A DNA stretch of 64,000 bases. Source: Neobacillus drentensis. Its GTDB lineage: Bacteria; Bacillota; Bacilli; Bacillales; Cytobacillaceae. The notes below the pieces were generated by a model. It was not told the DNA's origin. It saw only the letters and a program-made list of their open reading frames with translations, and made no database searches. The stretch spans positions 2,966,001-3,030,000 of the forward strand of contig NZ_CP091110.1 in NCBI RefSeq assembly GCF_021560175.1, read 5' to 3'. Both the position numbers and the translations under genes were made by a program. Below, piece by piece: positions 44,142-53,204 of the stretch (position 1 is the stretch's first letter; every line of letters starts with the position of its first letter).

Positions 44142-44882
44142 ATGGTGATTCAAGGAATTTTGATTGCCTTAATTGCTGCAGTTGTTTACATGGAAAGCCG
44201 AATAGGCGGGCAGCACATGTTAGATCGGCCTATAATCATTGGTCCGCTGGTTGGTTTGGTGATGGGGGACTTTCAAACGGGTTTAATCATTGGTGGTGAG
44301 CTGGAACTAGTTTGGATGGGACTGGTGGGTATTGGAACATCAACTCCTCCCGATGTGGTGGTTGGCTCTGCTTTAGCCACTGCATTAGCGATTCAAACGG
44401 GCGCCGATTATCAAACCACTTTAGCCTTAGCAATTCCGATCGCGTTACTTGCTCAATTTGTAGCCATTGGGGTGGCAATTTTGAATACTACCTTTGCCCA
44501 TTATGCAGATAATCAGATTGCAAAGGGCAACTGGAAAGGAATCGCCATTGGAAATTGGTCAGGTTCACTCATGTACTTCTTGTCTAAGTTCTTGATGGTG
44601 TTTATTGGATTTATGGTCGGAGGAGATGTCATTAAAGGGATCGTCAATCATATTCCTCAAGTGATTCAAGCTGGTTTAGCACAATCAGGGAATCTGCTTC
44701 CTGCTCTCGGGATTGCGATGTTAATGCAGTTAAGTCTTGATAAAAAATACGCTGCCTTCCTATTCCTCGGGTTTGCGCTTGTAGCTTTTTTCAATATATC
44801 AACGATTGGAGCGGCCATATTCGGTGCGATCTGCGCTTATCTATATTATCAATTTAAGCCAAGGGAAGGGGAATTATTCTAA
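44142..44882 (+). CDS. PTS mannose-family EIIC permease, copy 2
   Basis: The most conserved pair member: about five changes in 246 residues (FQTG for FQMG, QIAK for QITK, GIAIG for GIALG, GAICA for GAVCA, KPREG for KPTEG). The DNA differs at many more, mainly third-codon, positions, which indicates purifying selection after duplication. Its stop overlaps the EIID ATG. Confidence 0.93.
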   Translation: MVIQGILIALIAAVVYMESRIGGQHMLDRPIIIGPLVGLVMGDFQTGLIIGGELELVWMGLVGIGTSTPPDVVVGSALATALAIQTGADYQTTLALAIPIALLAQFVAIGVAILNTTFAHYADNQIAKGNWKGIAIGNWSGSLMYFLSKFLMVFIGFMVGGDVIKGIVNHIPQVIQAGLAQSGNLLPALGIAMLMQLSLDKKYAAFLFLGFALVAFFNISTIGAAIFGAICAYLYYQFKPREGELF

Positions 44883-45706
44883 TGGAAAATAACTCAAAGA
44901 AGTTAACCAAAAAAGACTTAATGAGTGTTTACGTAAGACATTACCAGCTTCTCGGTTGTTTTAATTATGAGAGACAGATGTCGACTGGATATGGATGGGC
45001 CATGACACCTGTGATTAAAAAATTGTACGGTGATGATGATGAACAGCTAAAAGAAGGGTATCAACGGCACTTAGAGTTTTTCAATTGTGCGACATCTACT
45101 TCGCCCTTTATTCTCGGAATCAGTTGTGCGATGGAGGAACAGTATGCGAATGCCGAAGAAGAAGAGTTCGAGGTATCTTCCATTAATTCCGTAAAAGCGG
45201 CGCTTATGGGGCCGCTTGCCGGGATTGGGGACTCCTTTTTCTGGGGCACGTTTCGAGTCATTGGTGTGGGAATCGGTGCGCCATTGGCGATTAAAGGAAG
45301 TATTTTGGGACCGCTCTTGTATTTTTTGATGAATGTCATACCGAGTGAATTGGTAAGATGGTTTGGATTTAGAATTGGCTACAAGGGAGGCAGCGAATTT
45401 TTAGCGAAGATTAGTGAAAATGGGACGTTGCAAAAATTAACAGAAGCCGCCAAGGTTCTTGGTCTGGTTGTGATTGGAGCATTGATTGCTTCCATGGTCG
45501 TCATCAAATTACCTACGGCCATTAGCATTAATCACGCAAAGATTAATGTTCAAGAAACCTTAGATTCCATCATGCCTAAATTATTGCCTTTACTCATTAC
45601 GTTTGGCTGCTATAGTCTCCTGCAAAAGAGAGTCAGTGGAACCTGGATCATGTTTGGGCTGATTATACTCGGTATTCTTGGTGTTGTAATAGGCGTTTTA
45701 AAGTAA
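44882..45706 (+). CDS. PTS mannose-family EIID permease, copy 2
   Basis: 274 residues with GPLAGIGDSFFWGTFRVIG intact. Differences from copy 1 lie at the N-terminus (MENNSKK), in an acidic loop and near the C-terminus (VIGVLK). The 12-base gap to the epimerase gene, with GGGGAGG, is the same as in copy 1. Confidence 0.93.
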   Translation: MENNSKKLTKKDLMSVYVRHYQLLGCFNYERQMSTGYGWAMTPVIKKLYGDDDEQLKEGYQRHLEFFNCATSTSPFILGISCAMEEQYANAEEEEFEVSSINSVKAALMGPLAGIGDSFFWGTFRVIGVGIGAPLAIKGSILGPLLYFLMNVIPSELVRWFGFRIGYKGGSEFLAKISENGTLQKLTEAAKVLGLVVIGALIASMVVIKLPTAISINHAKINVQETLDSIMPKLLPLLITFGCYSLLQKRVSGTWIMFGLIILGILGVVIGVLK

Positions 45707-45718
45707 GGGGAGGTAAGG

Positions 45719-46441
45719 ATGAGAAGAGAAGAAATTATAGACGGATTGAAAGACGGTTTAATTGTTTCTTGCCAAGCGGTTCCAGGTGAACCTCACTATA
45801 TGGATGGAATGACGGTGAAAATGGCCGAATGTGCAGCATGGGGTGGAGCAGTCGGTATAAGAGCGAATTCACCGGACGACATAAAAAGAATAAAAGAAAC
45901 GGTCGATTTACCGATCATCGGTCTTTGGAAAATAGATAGGAATATAAAGGATGTTTATTTAACGCCTGATCTTAATGCTGCTAGGGAAATTTGGAATGCT
46001 GGTGCGGAGATTATTGCGGTGCAGGCAACGAAACATAAGAGAGATGATGGAATGTACTCCTATGAAACGATAAAGGAAATAAAAAAAGAAATTCCTGAAG
46101 CGTTAATTTTCGCCGATATTTCAACTCCTGAAGATGCAAGGATTGCTGCTGGGTATGGAGCTGAATTTGTAGCCCCTACCTTACAAGGATATACAAAGGC
46201 TGGTTACTTTGATCAAGTAACAATTAAGGACGAACCTGACTTTATTTTATTGCGAGATGTTGTGGATGCCGTAAAAGGTACAGGAACAATGGTGATTATG
46301 GAAGGGAAGGTTTCCACTCCTGAAATCGCCGTACAATGTTTATACATGGGGGCCTATGCTGTTGTGGTTGGGAATGCCATCACTCGTCCTCATATTACAG
46401 CAAAGCGATTTGCTAGAATGCTGAAGCGATACCATGACTAA
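45719..46441 (+). CDS. nanE: NanE-like 6-phosphate 2-epimerase, copy 2
   Basis: 240 residues with about 16 changes from copy 1. The unusual positions shared by both copies (AVQAT in place of ALDAT, LWKID, MEGKVSTPE) are unchanged, so the proposed shift in substrate predates the duplication. The catalytic Lys and Glu are kept. Its stop overlaps the next start by 8 bases. Confidence 0.85.
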   Translation: MRREEIIDGLKDGLIVSCQAVPGEPHYMDGMTVKMAECAAWGGAVGIRANSPDDIKRIKETVDLPIIGLWKIDRNIKDVYLTPDLNAAREIWNAGAEIIAVQATKHKRDDGMYSYETIKEIKKEIPEALIFADISTPEDARIAAGYGAEFVAPTLQGYTKAGYFDQVTIKDEPDFILLRDVVDAVKGTGTMVIMEGKVSTPEIAVQCLYMGAYAVVVGNAITRPHITAKRFARMLKRYHD

Positions 46442-47084
46442 TTATTTAGTACCTTCATTATTCTTTATTTGTATTTTCGCTAGTTTTATCTATAAGAAGG
46501 GTATAACCAAAAAATATTTGTCGTTATTGATGGAATATAAACGTTCTAAAAAAGAAGAAGCATATATGGAATTGTTGTCTTCTGTACCTATGAAACTATA
46601 TTTTTCAACAAAAACAATCATGGTTTTAAAAATAAAATATTATTTAGATACAAACCAATACGATCAAATAAAAGAGATTACCGAACAATTAAGGAAATCA
46701 AATATCAAAATGAAGGATTTAGTTAGTATCCTGCTGTCCGTATATGCTTATTATTTAGACTTCGGGCACAAAAATGATGCATTAGAAATCTACCATTTCT
46801 TAATTCATCATATCGATGAAGAAACGAATCAAGAATTAGCCCGTGAATTGAATGAATTAAAAACGATTTATATTGATCATGACAAGAACTATATAAGTGT
46901 ACTAGAGAAAAAGATTGAAAAAACAAAGGCCTTACCAGACGTGGTCATACTGTACTTTAGACTTGCCAAGCTATATGAATTTAGTGGAGATGTGGATCAG
47001 TCGAAAAAATTCCTTCAAAGAGCAAAGGATTTTTCTAATTCACAAGGACAAATGAAACAATTAGAAAGATTAATAGGAACTTGA
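46434..47084 (+). CDS. Membrane-anchored helical (TPR-like) protein, copy 2
   Basis: 216 residues, N-terminal membrane helix intact. It is the most divergent member of the duplicated operon, with changes spread through the helical part (KEITEQLRKSNIKMKDL versus KETIAIVRKSKIKMIDL). Either it is under weak constraint or it is adapting to a copy-specific partner. The frame is intact, with no early stop. Confidence 0.7.
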   Translation: MTNYLVPSLFFICIFASFIYKKGITKKYLSLLMEYKRSKKEEAYMELLSSVPMKLYFSTKTIMVLKIKYYLDTNQYDQIKEITEQLRKSNIKMKDLVSILLSVYAYYLDFGHKNDALEIYHFLIHHIDEETNQELARELNELKTIYIDHDKNYISVLEKKIEKTKALPDVVILYFRLAKLYEFSGDVDQSKKFLQRAKDFSNSQGQMKQLERLIGT

Positions 47085-47136
47085 AAATCGCTTGACAGAA
47101 CAACAGGGATTTAAACTATTAGGCGAGGAGAATAAT

Positions 47137-48225
47137 ATGAATAAACAAACATGGGATATGTATGATTATATTGTAGAATCAAAAGATGCAGTAAGAAGAA
47201 TGGTAGATCATAAAGATGAGATTCTGAAAGAAGCAACTGAATACTTTTTCTCAAAGCAAATAAATCGAATCTATTTAGTAGGATCAGGAACTAGTTATCA
47301 TGCTGGGTTAGCGTCTAGAAGTGTGATGGAGAAGGTTTTAGGGATTCCAGTCATGGCTCACTATCCGATGGATTTTAAAGATCAAGAATTTTTACCAGAT
47401 TCGAATACGTTGGTCATTGGTATTTCTCATGCAGGAAGATCTACATCTACCATCCTAGCTTTGGATAAGGCCAAGGAAAAAGGATATGCAACCATTGCTG
47501 CATCTGCGGAGAAAAATACACCCATTATGGATCATGCAGAACGTTTCTTAGAAATTTCAGTAGGACCTGAATATGCAGCGCCAAAAACAAAAGGATATAT
47601 TGGAACTGTAGCAACACTGGTATTATTGGCTCTAAACATAGGCTTAAAATCAAAGAAAGTCACTGCGTTAGAGTATGAGAGCTATGTATCCGATTTGCTT
47701 GACACAACCGATAATATCCCGGCTATTGCTGGAAAAAGTGTTGATTGGTATAACCATAATAAAGAGGAATTACTTAAATCTAGAAGAATCATCATTGTGG
47801 GGTATGAGCAGTGCAAGTCTGCTTTAATGGAAGGAACATTAAAAGTACTGGAAGCCGTTAGATATAGTGTAACGGGATATGAATTAGAGGAATTCATGCA
47901 TGGTGTTTATCATTCGATTGATCAAGATACCTTCATGTTCTATCTTGGTTCAGAAGGTCAGTACTATAATAGAATGATGAATATGAGAAACTATTTTGAA
48001 AGGGAAAGAGGAAATAAGAACTTTGTTATTACCTCTGAAAAAGGGCTTGAAAAGGATCCTCATAATTTAATCTTTGAATTTAAAAATCATCCGTATTTTG
48101 CTTCTTTAGAGTTTGTTGTACCATTGCAAGTCCTTGCCAGAAAGCTTTCTTTAGATTTAGGAATTGATTGTAATCTCTCTTCAGATCCTGGTTTCCATAG
48201 AAAAATGGGGAGTTATACTTATTAA
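47137..48225 (+). CDS. SIS-domain sugar isomerase/deglycase, copy 2 (operon gene 8)
   Basis: 362 residues, the partner of the protein at 22027. SIS motifs GSGTSYHAGLASR and ISHAGRSTST are identical. The ribosome binding site GAGGAG at a 6-base distance and the ATG are conserved. After its stop the sequence no longer matches the region behind copy 1; the matching terminator and rhodanese block is displaced to 54561. Confidence 0.85.
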   Translation: MNKQTWDMYDYIVESKDAVRRMVDHKDEILKEATEYFFSKQINRIYLVGSGTSYHAGLASRSVMEKVLGIPVMAHYPMDFKDQEFLPDSNTLVIGISHAGRSTSTILALDKAKEKGYATIAASAEKNTPIMDHAERFLEISVGPEYAAPKTKGYIGTVATLVLLALNIGLKSKKVTALEYESYVSDLLDTTDNIPAIAGKSVDWYNHNKEELLKSRRIIIVGYEQCKSALMEGTLKVLEAVRYSVTGYELEEFMHGVYHSIDQDTFMFYLGSEGQYYNRMMNMRNYFERERGNKNFVITSEKGLEKDPHNLIFEFKNHPYFASLEFVVPLQVLARKLSLDLGIDCNLSSDPGFHRKMGSYTY

Positions 48226-48291
48226 ATTATCATGTAATAACTACGTTTATTGATAACTAGATAAAACGCACCTTTCCGGTGATGTATATAG

Positions 48292-48338
48292 CAAAAGCCG
48301 TATTTTGATTTTTTTAATCAAAGCTACGGCTTTTTTTC
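48292..48338 (+). terminator. Terminator after PTS operon copy 2
   Basis: AAAAGCCGTA..TTGATT pairs with AATCAA..TACGGCTTTT and a T-run follows. It is unrelated in sequence to the terminator of copy 1, marking the duplication or insertion junction. Confidence 0.8.
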
Positions 48339-48512
48339 AATATATTTGCTACATGAAAGGAAAGAATACTGAAAAAATGATGATGAGACATCCAATGAAT
48401 CATGCGATTATATCGAATATTTAGTTTTTCCGAATCAATTTCTCATATAAAAGAGAACAATATTACTGTCACAGAGGTAGCTAGTGTACGCTACTTCTAA
48501 TGATTGAATCAC

Positions 48513-49553
48513 CTAAATTATGGGGATGTCCGATAACAAATTTTGTCTTGGCTGAGAAACATTTATGTTTCGAAGGTCAGTTAAATATTTAGTAGCCATT
48601 TTCCTCTTATTAGATTTAATATTATTATATAGTTGTCCTGCACTCACAGCAGCCGGGACAAACGCTAGGCCTTCATTGATAATTTCTAATGCTTTGCCTC
48701 CATCATTAAATGCAAGAAATATTGCCAATGAGGTATTTAGTAAACCAGAACTTAAGGTAATAATATCTGCTCTCAATTCTTTTAATGACCATTCGATATT
48801 TTCTGTTATATCCTTGAAACTCAAATCAGTTAATTTCTTGTCAGAAATTGAAGAAAGCTGCTGCAATGAAAAGTGGAAAGCTTTTAGGTTTTTTTGGAAA
48901 TCCTCCTGGTTCCTTAAATCTATAATTTTCCCAATCGGGATATCCTCTAAATCAACTGGTAATACAAGAGAAAGGTATTTTTTCAAATGATGTAATTCTT
49001 CTAAGTCTTGATTATATGTCCATAAATCATCAAAAAAACTTATTATCTCATCTTCATGTCTAATGTCAGTTATTATTGACATATCATGCCTATCACCAAT
49101 ATTATGTGCTAAAACTCCCATGTATGTGGTTGCGAGTTGGGAAGGTATTAATATGCCGTTTTGAGAGGGTTGAGAAAATCCCCAATCTTTGCAAAATTGT
49201 GCAAATTCATGGCTGAACTTTGTTTCGAATAATTCATAATTTTGATTATGACTTTGCCTCCATAGATTAACAACATCTATTTCTCCTAAATTTTTTATGA
49301 TTTTCTTAGGGTTTTTGAGATATTGTGAAAGAGATTCGATTACTTTTCTTGTGGTTCTTATTGCCTCAAAACTCTCTGGAGGATGTTTTTTTAATAAATT
49401 AGTTTCATCATGTACTAATTTATAGTCCTCACTTAAAATATATTCAGCCTCATATGGAACTATTGTACTGATTTCATCCATATACAACAATGCAAATTTT
49501 AACCAAGTTTCATCCTGAATTTCAAATCCAGGATAATATAGTGTTTTTTTCAA
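48513..49553 (-). CDS. Unknown soluble protein (346 aa) in the insert
   Basis: I do not recognise this protein with confidence. It opens KKTLYYPGFEIQDETWLKFALLYMDEI-like (residues 2-28), a pattern I loosely associate with the DUF6236 type of uncharacterised phage or island proteins. The body is helical and acidic, with a more hydrophobic C-terminal stretch (about 270-310, LLNTSLAIFLAFNDGGKALE). No enzymatic motif is seen. It is the first gene of the segment between operon copy 2 and the displaced rhodanese. GGGGGGAA precedes the ATG on the minus strand. Confidence 0.55.
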   Translation of the reverse strand: MKKTLYYPGFEIQDETWLKFALLYMDEISTIVPYEAEYILSEDYKLVHDETNLLKKHPPESFEAIRTTRKVIESLSQYLKNPKKIIKNLGEIDVVNLWRQSHNQNYELFETKFSHEFAQFCKDWGFSQPSQNGILIPSQLATTYMGVLAHNIGDRHDMSIITDIRHEDEIISFFDDLWTYNQDLEELHHLKKYLSLVLPVDLEDIPIGKIIDLRNQEDFQKNLKAFHFSLQQLSSISDKKLTDLSFKDITENIEWSLKELRADIITLSSGLLNTSLAIFLAFNDGGKALEIINEGLAFVPAAVSAGQLYNNIKSNKRKMATKYLTDLRNINVSQPRQNLLSDIPII

Positions 49554-50000
49554 CTATATTCCCCCCTCAAGGTTTCAACAATCACTTATCTACTATTATC
49601 TTAGTTTTTAGCAAAAAAGGAAACAATTTCATTGTTAGCCAAAATTAATCCTTTCTTATTACATATTAAGGGGTATTTTTTGAGGCTAAAAAACAATATA
49701 TAAAACGTAAATCATATATTTTTTAAAACGAAATACTAAAAGCGGCATGTCCTTGAACTTCATCCACCTAAATGGTAAGAGGCATATTTTTTAAAAATCT
49801 TTATAAATTGGCCTTGGTTTTAAATCTTAATTCAACAAAATAATAAACGAATATTTTATAGAAGGATTTTAACTGGCTATTAGCAATTTTAATATCAATA
49901 CATTAGTAAGTTTTACCTATAAAATATGTAAGAATAAGAGGACTAATGTGGTTTATGTGGAACATATAAACATAGATAAGAAGTAGAGTGGTTTTTACAT
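49554..50000. other. AT-rich divergent intergenic region
   Basis: No gene, repeat or clear hairpin is seen. It probably contains divergent promoters for the flanking insert genes. Confidence 0.4.
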
Positions 50001-51314
50001 ATGTACTCGTCAACGAATGAAGACTGGACTACAGGCGTAATCAAAAAGGATGAAAAGAATTCAATCCAGAATTGGAGGAATCAAAAGGTGCAGGAAAAAT
50101 CAATGACCGGAATTTTAAGAAATCTAGACTTTAGGGATTCATTGATCATTGACAAATACAATTCTGATCTTGAAACATGGAGAAGTAATAAGTTAGACCA
50201 TTTAAAAAGTGAAAACAGTGAAGATGCGATGACATGGAATGTATTTCGGAGTCTTAAACAAATTAATCCGAATATATGGCTTCCCAGTTTATATAAAAAC
50301 TCCTTCCATCAAGAATGTGGATACTCATCGGAATCAGTGGAAATCATCTTATGGAAAAGGATCCTACCGCTTGCTCGTCTTGTAAAAGAAGGTCCAACAG
50401 AAGTAGATATTATTATTGAAACCAATGAGTTTGTATGGTTGATTGAAGCTAAATATAAAAGCGATATTAGTAAAAATACTACTCATGATACATCTCGAAA
50501 TCAGGTCATACGTAATATTGATGTCGGCTTAGACTATGCAAAAGGGAAAGACTTATATTTTTCGTTGTTGATATTGGATGAAAAACATTCACCTGCAGGT
50601 TATTCAATCACGAATAAATACCGCCAATCAATAGTTCATGTGGAGAAAGAGCTTCCCTATAGGTTAGACGGTTGTAAAAATTTAAAAGGGATCAGTATTA
50701 TTACTTGGACGGATGTTCTAAATGTTTTAAATGAAACAAACAAATTAGCAGAAAACGAATTTGAAAGATTTATAGCAAAACAAGCTGAAGAATGGTTAAG
50801 GAGTAAGATTGAAAAGCCTGCTATTCTAAAAAACAGCGCTATTTTTGATGAAACAGAAACGTACAGATATTCTCTGACAAGAGTATGGGATTCTTCAAAA
50901 GAAAAAGTAGTGTTTATTTGTTTAAATCCAAGTACCGCAGACGCAGAATACAATGACCCGACATTAAATCGGTGCATTGACTTTGCTAAAAGATGGCACA
51001 ACAGTAAATATGGTTTATTAGAAATGGTAAATCTATTTTCATTTCGTTCTACTGATTTTAGTAATTTAAAAAGTGTGGATGACCCTATCGGAAGAAAAAC
51101 GAATAATTACATTCTTAATGCAGTAAAGAGTGCGAGTCTAGTGGTGGTTGCATGGGGTGAGAATGGTTCTTTCAAAAATCGGGATAAGGAAGTACTGAAG
51201 CTGCTTTCAAGTGAAAAAAAGTCAATCCATTGTTTGGAAGTATTGAAGTGCAAGCAACCAAAACATCCTTTATTTGCCAAAGGTGATTTAAATCCAATTA
51301 TTTTCCTACAATAA
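50001..51314 (+). CDS. PD-(D/E)XK-like nuclease fused to DUF1643
   Basis: Residues about 74-245 look like a restriction-type nuclease fold: EDAMTWNVFRSL, then EVDIIIETNEFVWLIEAKYKS with Asp136 and the Glu149-x-Lys151 pair expected for metal binding. Residues about 286-437 match DUF1643: YSLTRVW, FICLNPSTADAEYNDPT (306-320), MVNLFSFRST, VVAWGENG (382-389) and KHPLF near the end. DUF1643 occurs in phages and defence-like islands and has no settled function. The combination suggests a nucleic-acid-targeting enzyme with a recognition or base-processing module. The ribosome binding site before ATG 50001 is weak (GAGTGG); a start at Met35 is possible. Confidence 0.7.
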   Translation: MYSSTNEDWTTGVIKKDEKNSIQNWRNQKVQEKSMTGILRNLDFRDSLIIDKYNSDLETWRSNKLDHLKSENSEDAMTWNVFRSLKQINPNIWLPSLYKNSFHQECGYSSESVEIILWKRILPLARLVKEGPTEVDIIIETNEFVWLIEAKYKSDISKNTTHDTSRNQVIRNIDVGLDYAKGKDLYFSLLILDEKHSPAGYSITNKYRQSIVHVEKELPYRLDGCKNLKGISIITWTDVLNVLNETNKLAENEFERFIAKQAEEWLRSKIEKPAILKNSAIFDETETYRYSLTRVWDSSKEKVVFICLNPSTADAEYNDPTLNRCIDFAKRWHNSKYGLLEMVNLFSFRSTDFSNLKSVDDPIGRKTNNYILNAVKSASLVVVAWGENGSFKNRDKEVLKLLSSEKKSIHCLEVLKCKQPKHPLFAKGDLNPIIFLQ

Positions 51315-51334
51315 TTGATGGTGACGGAAAGAGA

Positions 51335-51377
51335 CATTCCCAAACGTGGTTTTCTCCATGTTTGGGAGTGATTTTTT
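51335..51377 (+). terminator. Terminator of the nuclease-DUF1643 gene
   Basis: CATTCCCAAAC pairs with GTTTGGGAGTG (one wobble), then TTTTTTG. Confidence 0.75.
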
Positions 51378-51854
51378 GTTGGAACGAAAGATCAACATAC
51401 CAGTATTGATAATTCATATTAATGTAAATACATTTCTTGAAGGTATTGTTTTTTTTGTGTATAAAATTACTATGGGTTACATAAATAAAGTATTTTACTG
51501 TAATAAATCAGTAAAATGATTACAGCCAGAAGAATGTACCACTTCTGCCATCTTTTTTCCAGCGATTGCCACGAGATTCACCACTTGTAGCCAACGTGTT
51601 TACCAATGGAGTAAATTTCAGAAAACTGCATTTACAACATTAGGGTTCTAGAAAGATAAAAAAAGCCTAATTCCTCCTTATTTTTAACGAGAAATTAGAC
51701 TTATGATCTTCCACAAAAGCACTCGTTACTTTAAGTAGACTATTTCACAATCTACTCTCGGCATATTAATTTCTTAAGAACTTGATAACGCAGGCTTAAT
51801 ATTCTTTGCTATAATAAAACATAGATAAATGTGGTAAAACTGAGGTGAATTAAA
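51378..51854. other. Gap with an inverted dispersed repeat
   Basis: On the minus strand 51715-51753 reads GATTGTGAAATAGTCTACTT then AAAGTAACGAGTGC, a third copy of the repeat at 34359 and 37292. A terminator-like hairpin (AAGCCTAATT..AAATTAGACTT) lies at about 51661-51705. No gene is seen. Confidence 0.5.
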
Positions 51855-51911
51855 ATGTATTGGACTCCACTTTTTGAAAATGATGTGCCAGTAGCACGCT
51901 TCTGCTCTTAA
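51855..51911 (+). CDS. Leader peptide (18 aa) of the EamA transporter gene
   Basis: GAGGTGAATTAAA precedes the ATG of an 18-codon frame, MYWTPLFENDVPVARFCS. It ends 71 bases before the transporter start. Its position, strong ribosome binding site and the downstream alternative hairpins resemble translational attenuators of antibiotic-resistance genes, in which ribosome stalling on the leader frees the next ribosome binding site. Confidence 0.6.
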   Translation: MYWTPLFENDVPVARFCS

Positions 51912-51912
51912 T

Positions 51913-51974
51913 GGAGTGAAGGTGACTACATCTCTCCGTTAGGGGCATTCTCGACCTAAACAAAAAACGGAGGG
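51913..51974 (+). promoter_or_regulatory. Attenuator-like hairpin masking the transporter ribosome binding site
   Basis: CTCTCCGTT (51932-51940) can pair with AACGGAGGG (51966-51974), which contains the GGAGGG ribosome binding site of the EamA gene. AGG/CCT inside the loop extends the structure. GGAG at 51913-51916, right after the leader stop, can instead pair with CTCC (51934-51937), giving a competing fold. Confidence 0.55.
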
Positions 51975-51982
51975 TAAAAAAA

Positions 51983-52858
51983 GTGAAAAACACCATATTA
52001 GGTTCTTTATATTTAATTTTAGCTTCAAGTATTTGGGGCGGTATGTACGTTGTTGTTAAAGTTGTAGTATCGGTCATACCTCCACTGGAACTTGTCTGGA
52101 TGCGTTATTTAGTTGCGATTGTCGCACTTCTCGTAATCGGCTTTGTAACGCGACAAAAATGGCGGATTAATAAGCGGGATTTCTTACTTATTATCGCCAT
52201 CGGAGTCATTGGCAACGCCATTTCAATTGTTACACAGGAAACTGGCACAATGCTATCCTCAGCACAAATGGGAGCCATCATAACTTCTTCAACACCAGCA
52301 TTTATGGTTATTTTTGCTCGCTTAATCCTTAAAGAACTGTTGACTTTAAATAAGGGAATCTCCGTTAGTTTAGCGACAATTGGGGTTATTCTCATTGTTG
52401 GAGTCGGTCATGTAAATTTATCCAGTCAACTTGGTGGTATTTCACTACTTATTGCTGCTTTAACTTGGGCACTCATGTCTGTACTTGTAAAGCGTGTGCC
52501 GAGTGATTATTCACAAATTGTGGTAACGACCTATTCCATCTTGGTAGCATTAATCGTGTTGACCCCATTTGTTTTGCCACAGTTATATGAAATTAACATC
52601 TCGCAACTGACTCACCCCACCATTTGGGGAGGCATTTTGTATTTGGGTATTATTTCGACAGCATGTGGATTTCTACTTTGGAATCGTGGATTACAAATGC
52701 TTAATGCCTCAAGTGGAGGGCTATTTTTCTTCTTCCAACCTGTGGTTGGGGCATTACTGGGATGGCTTATTCTAGGGGAGAACATAGGCGTAACCTTTTG
52801 GATAGGTTCCACACTAATTCTTACTGGTGTTTTATTTGTTATCAAAGAGAAAAAGTAG
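51983..52858 (+). CDS. EamA/DMT family transporter (291 aa) with regulated leader
   Basis: Ten hydrophobic helices form two EamA repeats (about 5-140 and 150-288). ASSIWGGMYVVVKVV, TSSTPAFMVIFARLILKE and LGIISTACGFLLWNRGLQMLNAS are family hallmarks. The GTG start at 51983 follows GGAGGG. The leader peptide and hairpin suggest induction by a translation-arresting compound, hence possibly drug or toxin export; the family alone does not show this. It is unrelated to the EamA gene at 12559 beyond the fold. It lies in the insert downstream of operon copy 2. Confidence 0.87.
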   Translation: MKNTILGSLYLILASSIWGGMYVVVKVVVSVIPPLELVWMRYLVAIVALLVIGFVTRQKWRINKRDFLLIIAIGVIGNAISIVTQETGTMLSSAQMGAIITSSTPAFMVIFARLILKELLTLNKGISVSLATIGVILIVGVGHVNLSSQLGGISLLIAALTWALMSVLVKRVPSDYSQIVVTTYSILVALIVLTPFVLPQLYEINISQLTHPTIWGGILYLGIISTACGFLLWNRGLQMLNASSGGLFFFFQPVVGALLGWLILGENIGVTFWIGSTLILTGVLFVIKEKK

Positions 52859-52865
52859 CTTTTAA

Positions 52866-52896
52866 GAACCCCTTCAAAAATAGTTGAAGGGGTTCG
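52866..52896 (+). terminator. Hairpin after the EamA gene
   Basis: GAACCCCTTCAA pairs with a matching GTTGAAGGGGTTC. The T-tract behind it is poor, so it may terminate weakly. Confidence 0.6.
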
Positions 52897-52998
52897 GCTT
52901 GTGTAACAAACACTAGTTATTATGAAGTAATTAAACTGCACGTTAATTTAAGTGAATGTTTTCACAACCTCCAATCTATATTTCAATATAAATAACCT

Positions 52999-53075
52999 GT
53001 CTAGAGTGGTATACTGTCTGTCATTCAGTGGTACATTTTTATCATTAAGTGGTAAAAACTATGTCTAGGATGGTA
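52999..53075 (+). repeat. 21-bp-period GTGGTA direct repeats
   Basis: AGTGGTA occurs at 53005, 53027 and 53048, with GATGGTA at 53069; spacings are 22, 21 and 21 bp. TGTCTAG occurs at both ends (52999 and 53063). This resembles the repeated ends of IS21-family elements or a helical-phase operator array. No transposase is left nearby. Confidence 0.6.
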
Positions 53076-53127
53076 AATTTCATTTGCTTTAATCAAGTAA
53101 AGGAATAAAGTGAGGTTGGGGAGGAAT

Positions 53128-53165
53128 AATCCTGCTTTTTTCCGGAAGGAAACAGCAGGATTTTC
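53128..53165 (+). terminator. Terminator-like hairpin before the amidohydrolase gene
   Basis: AATCCTGCT pairs with AGCAGGATT, followed by TTCTC. It lies about 40 bases upstream of the start codon, so it could also act as a leader attenuator. Confidence 0.5.
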
Positions 53166-53204
53166 TCTATACTGGACACTCAAATGAAGGGAGAATGTAA
53201 TCCT

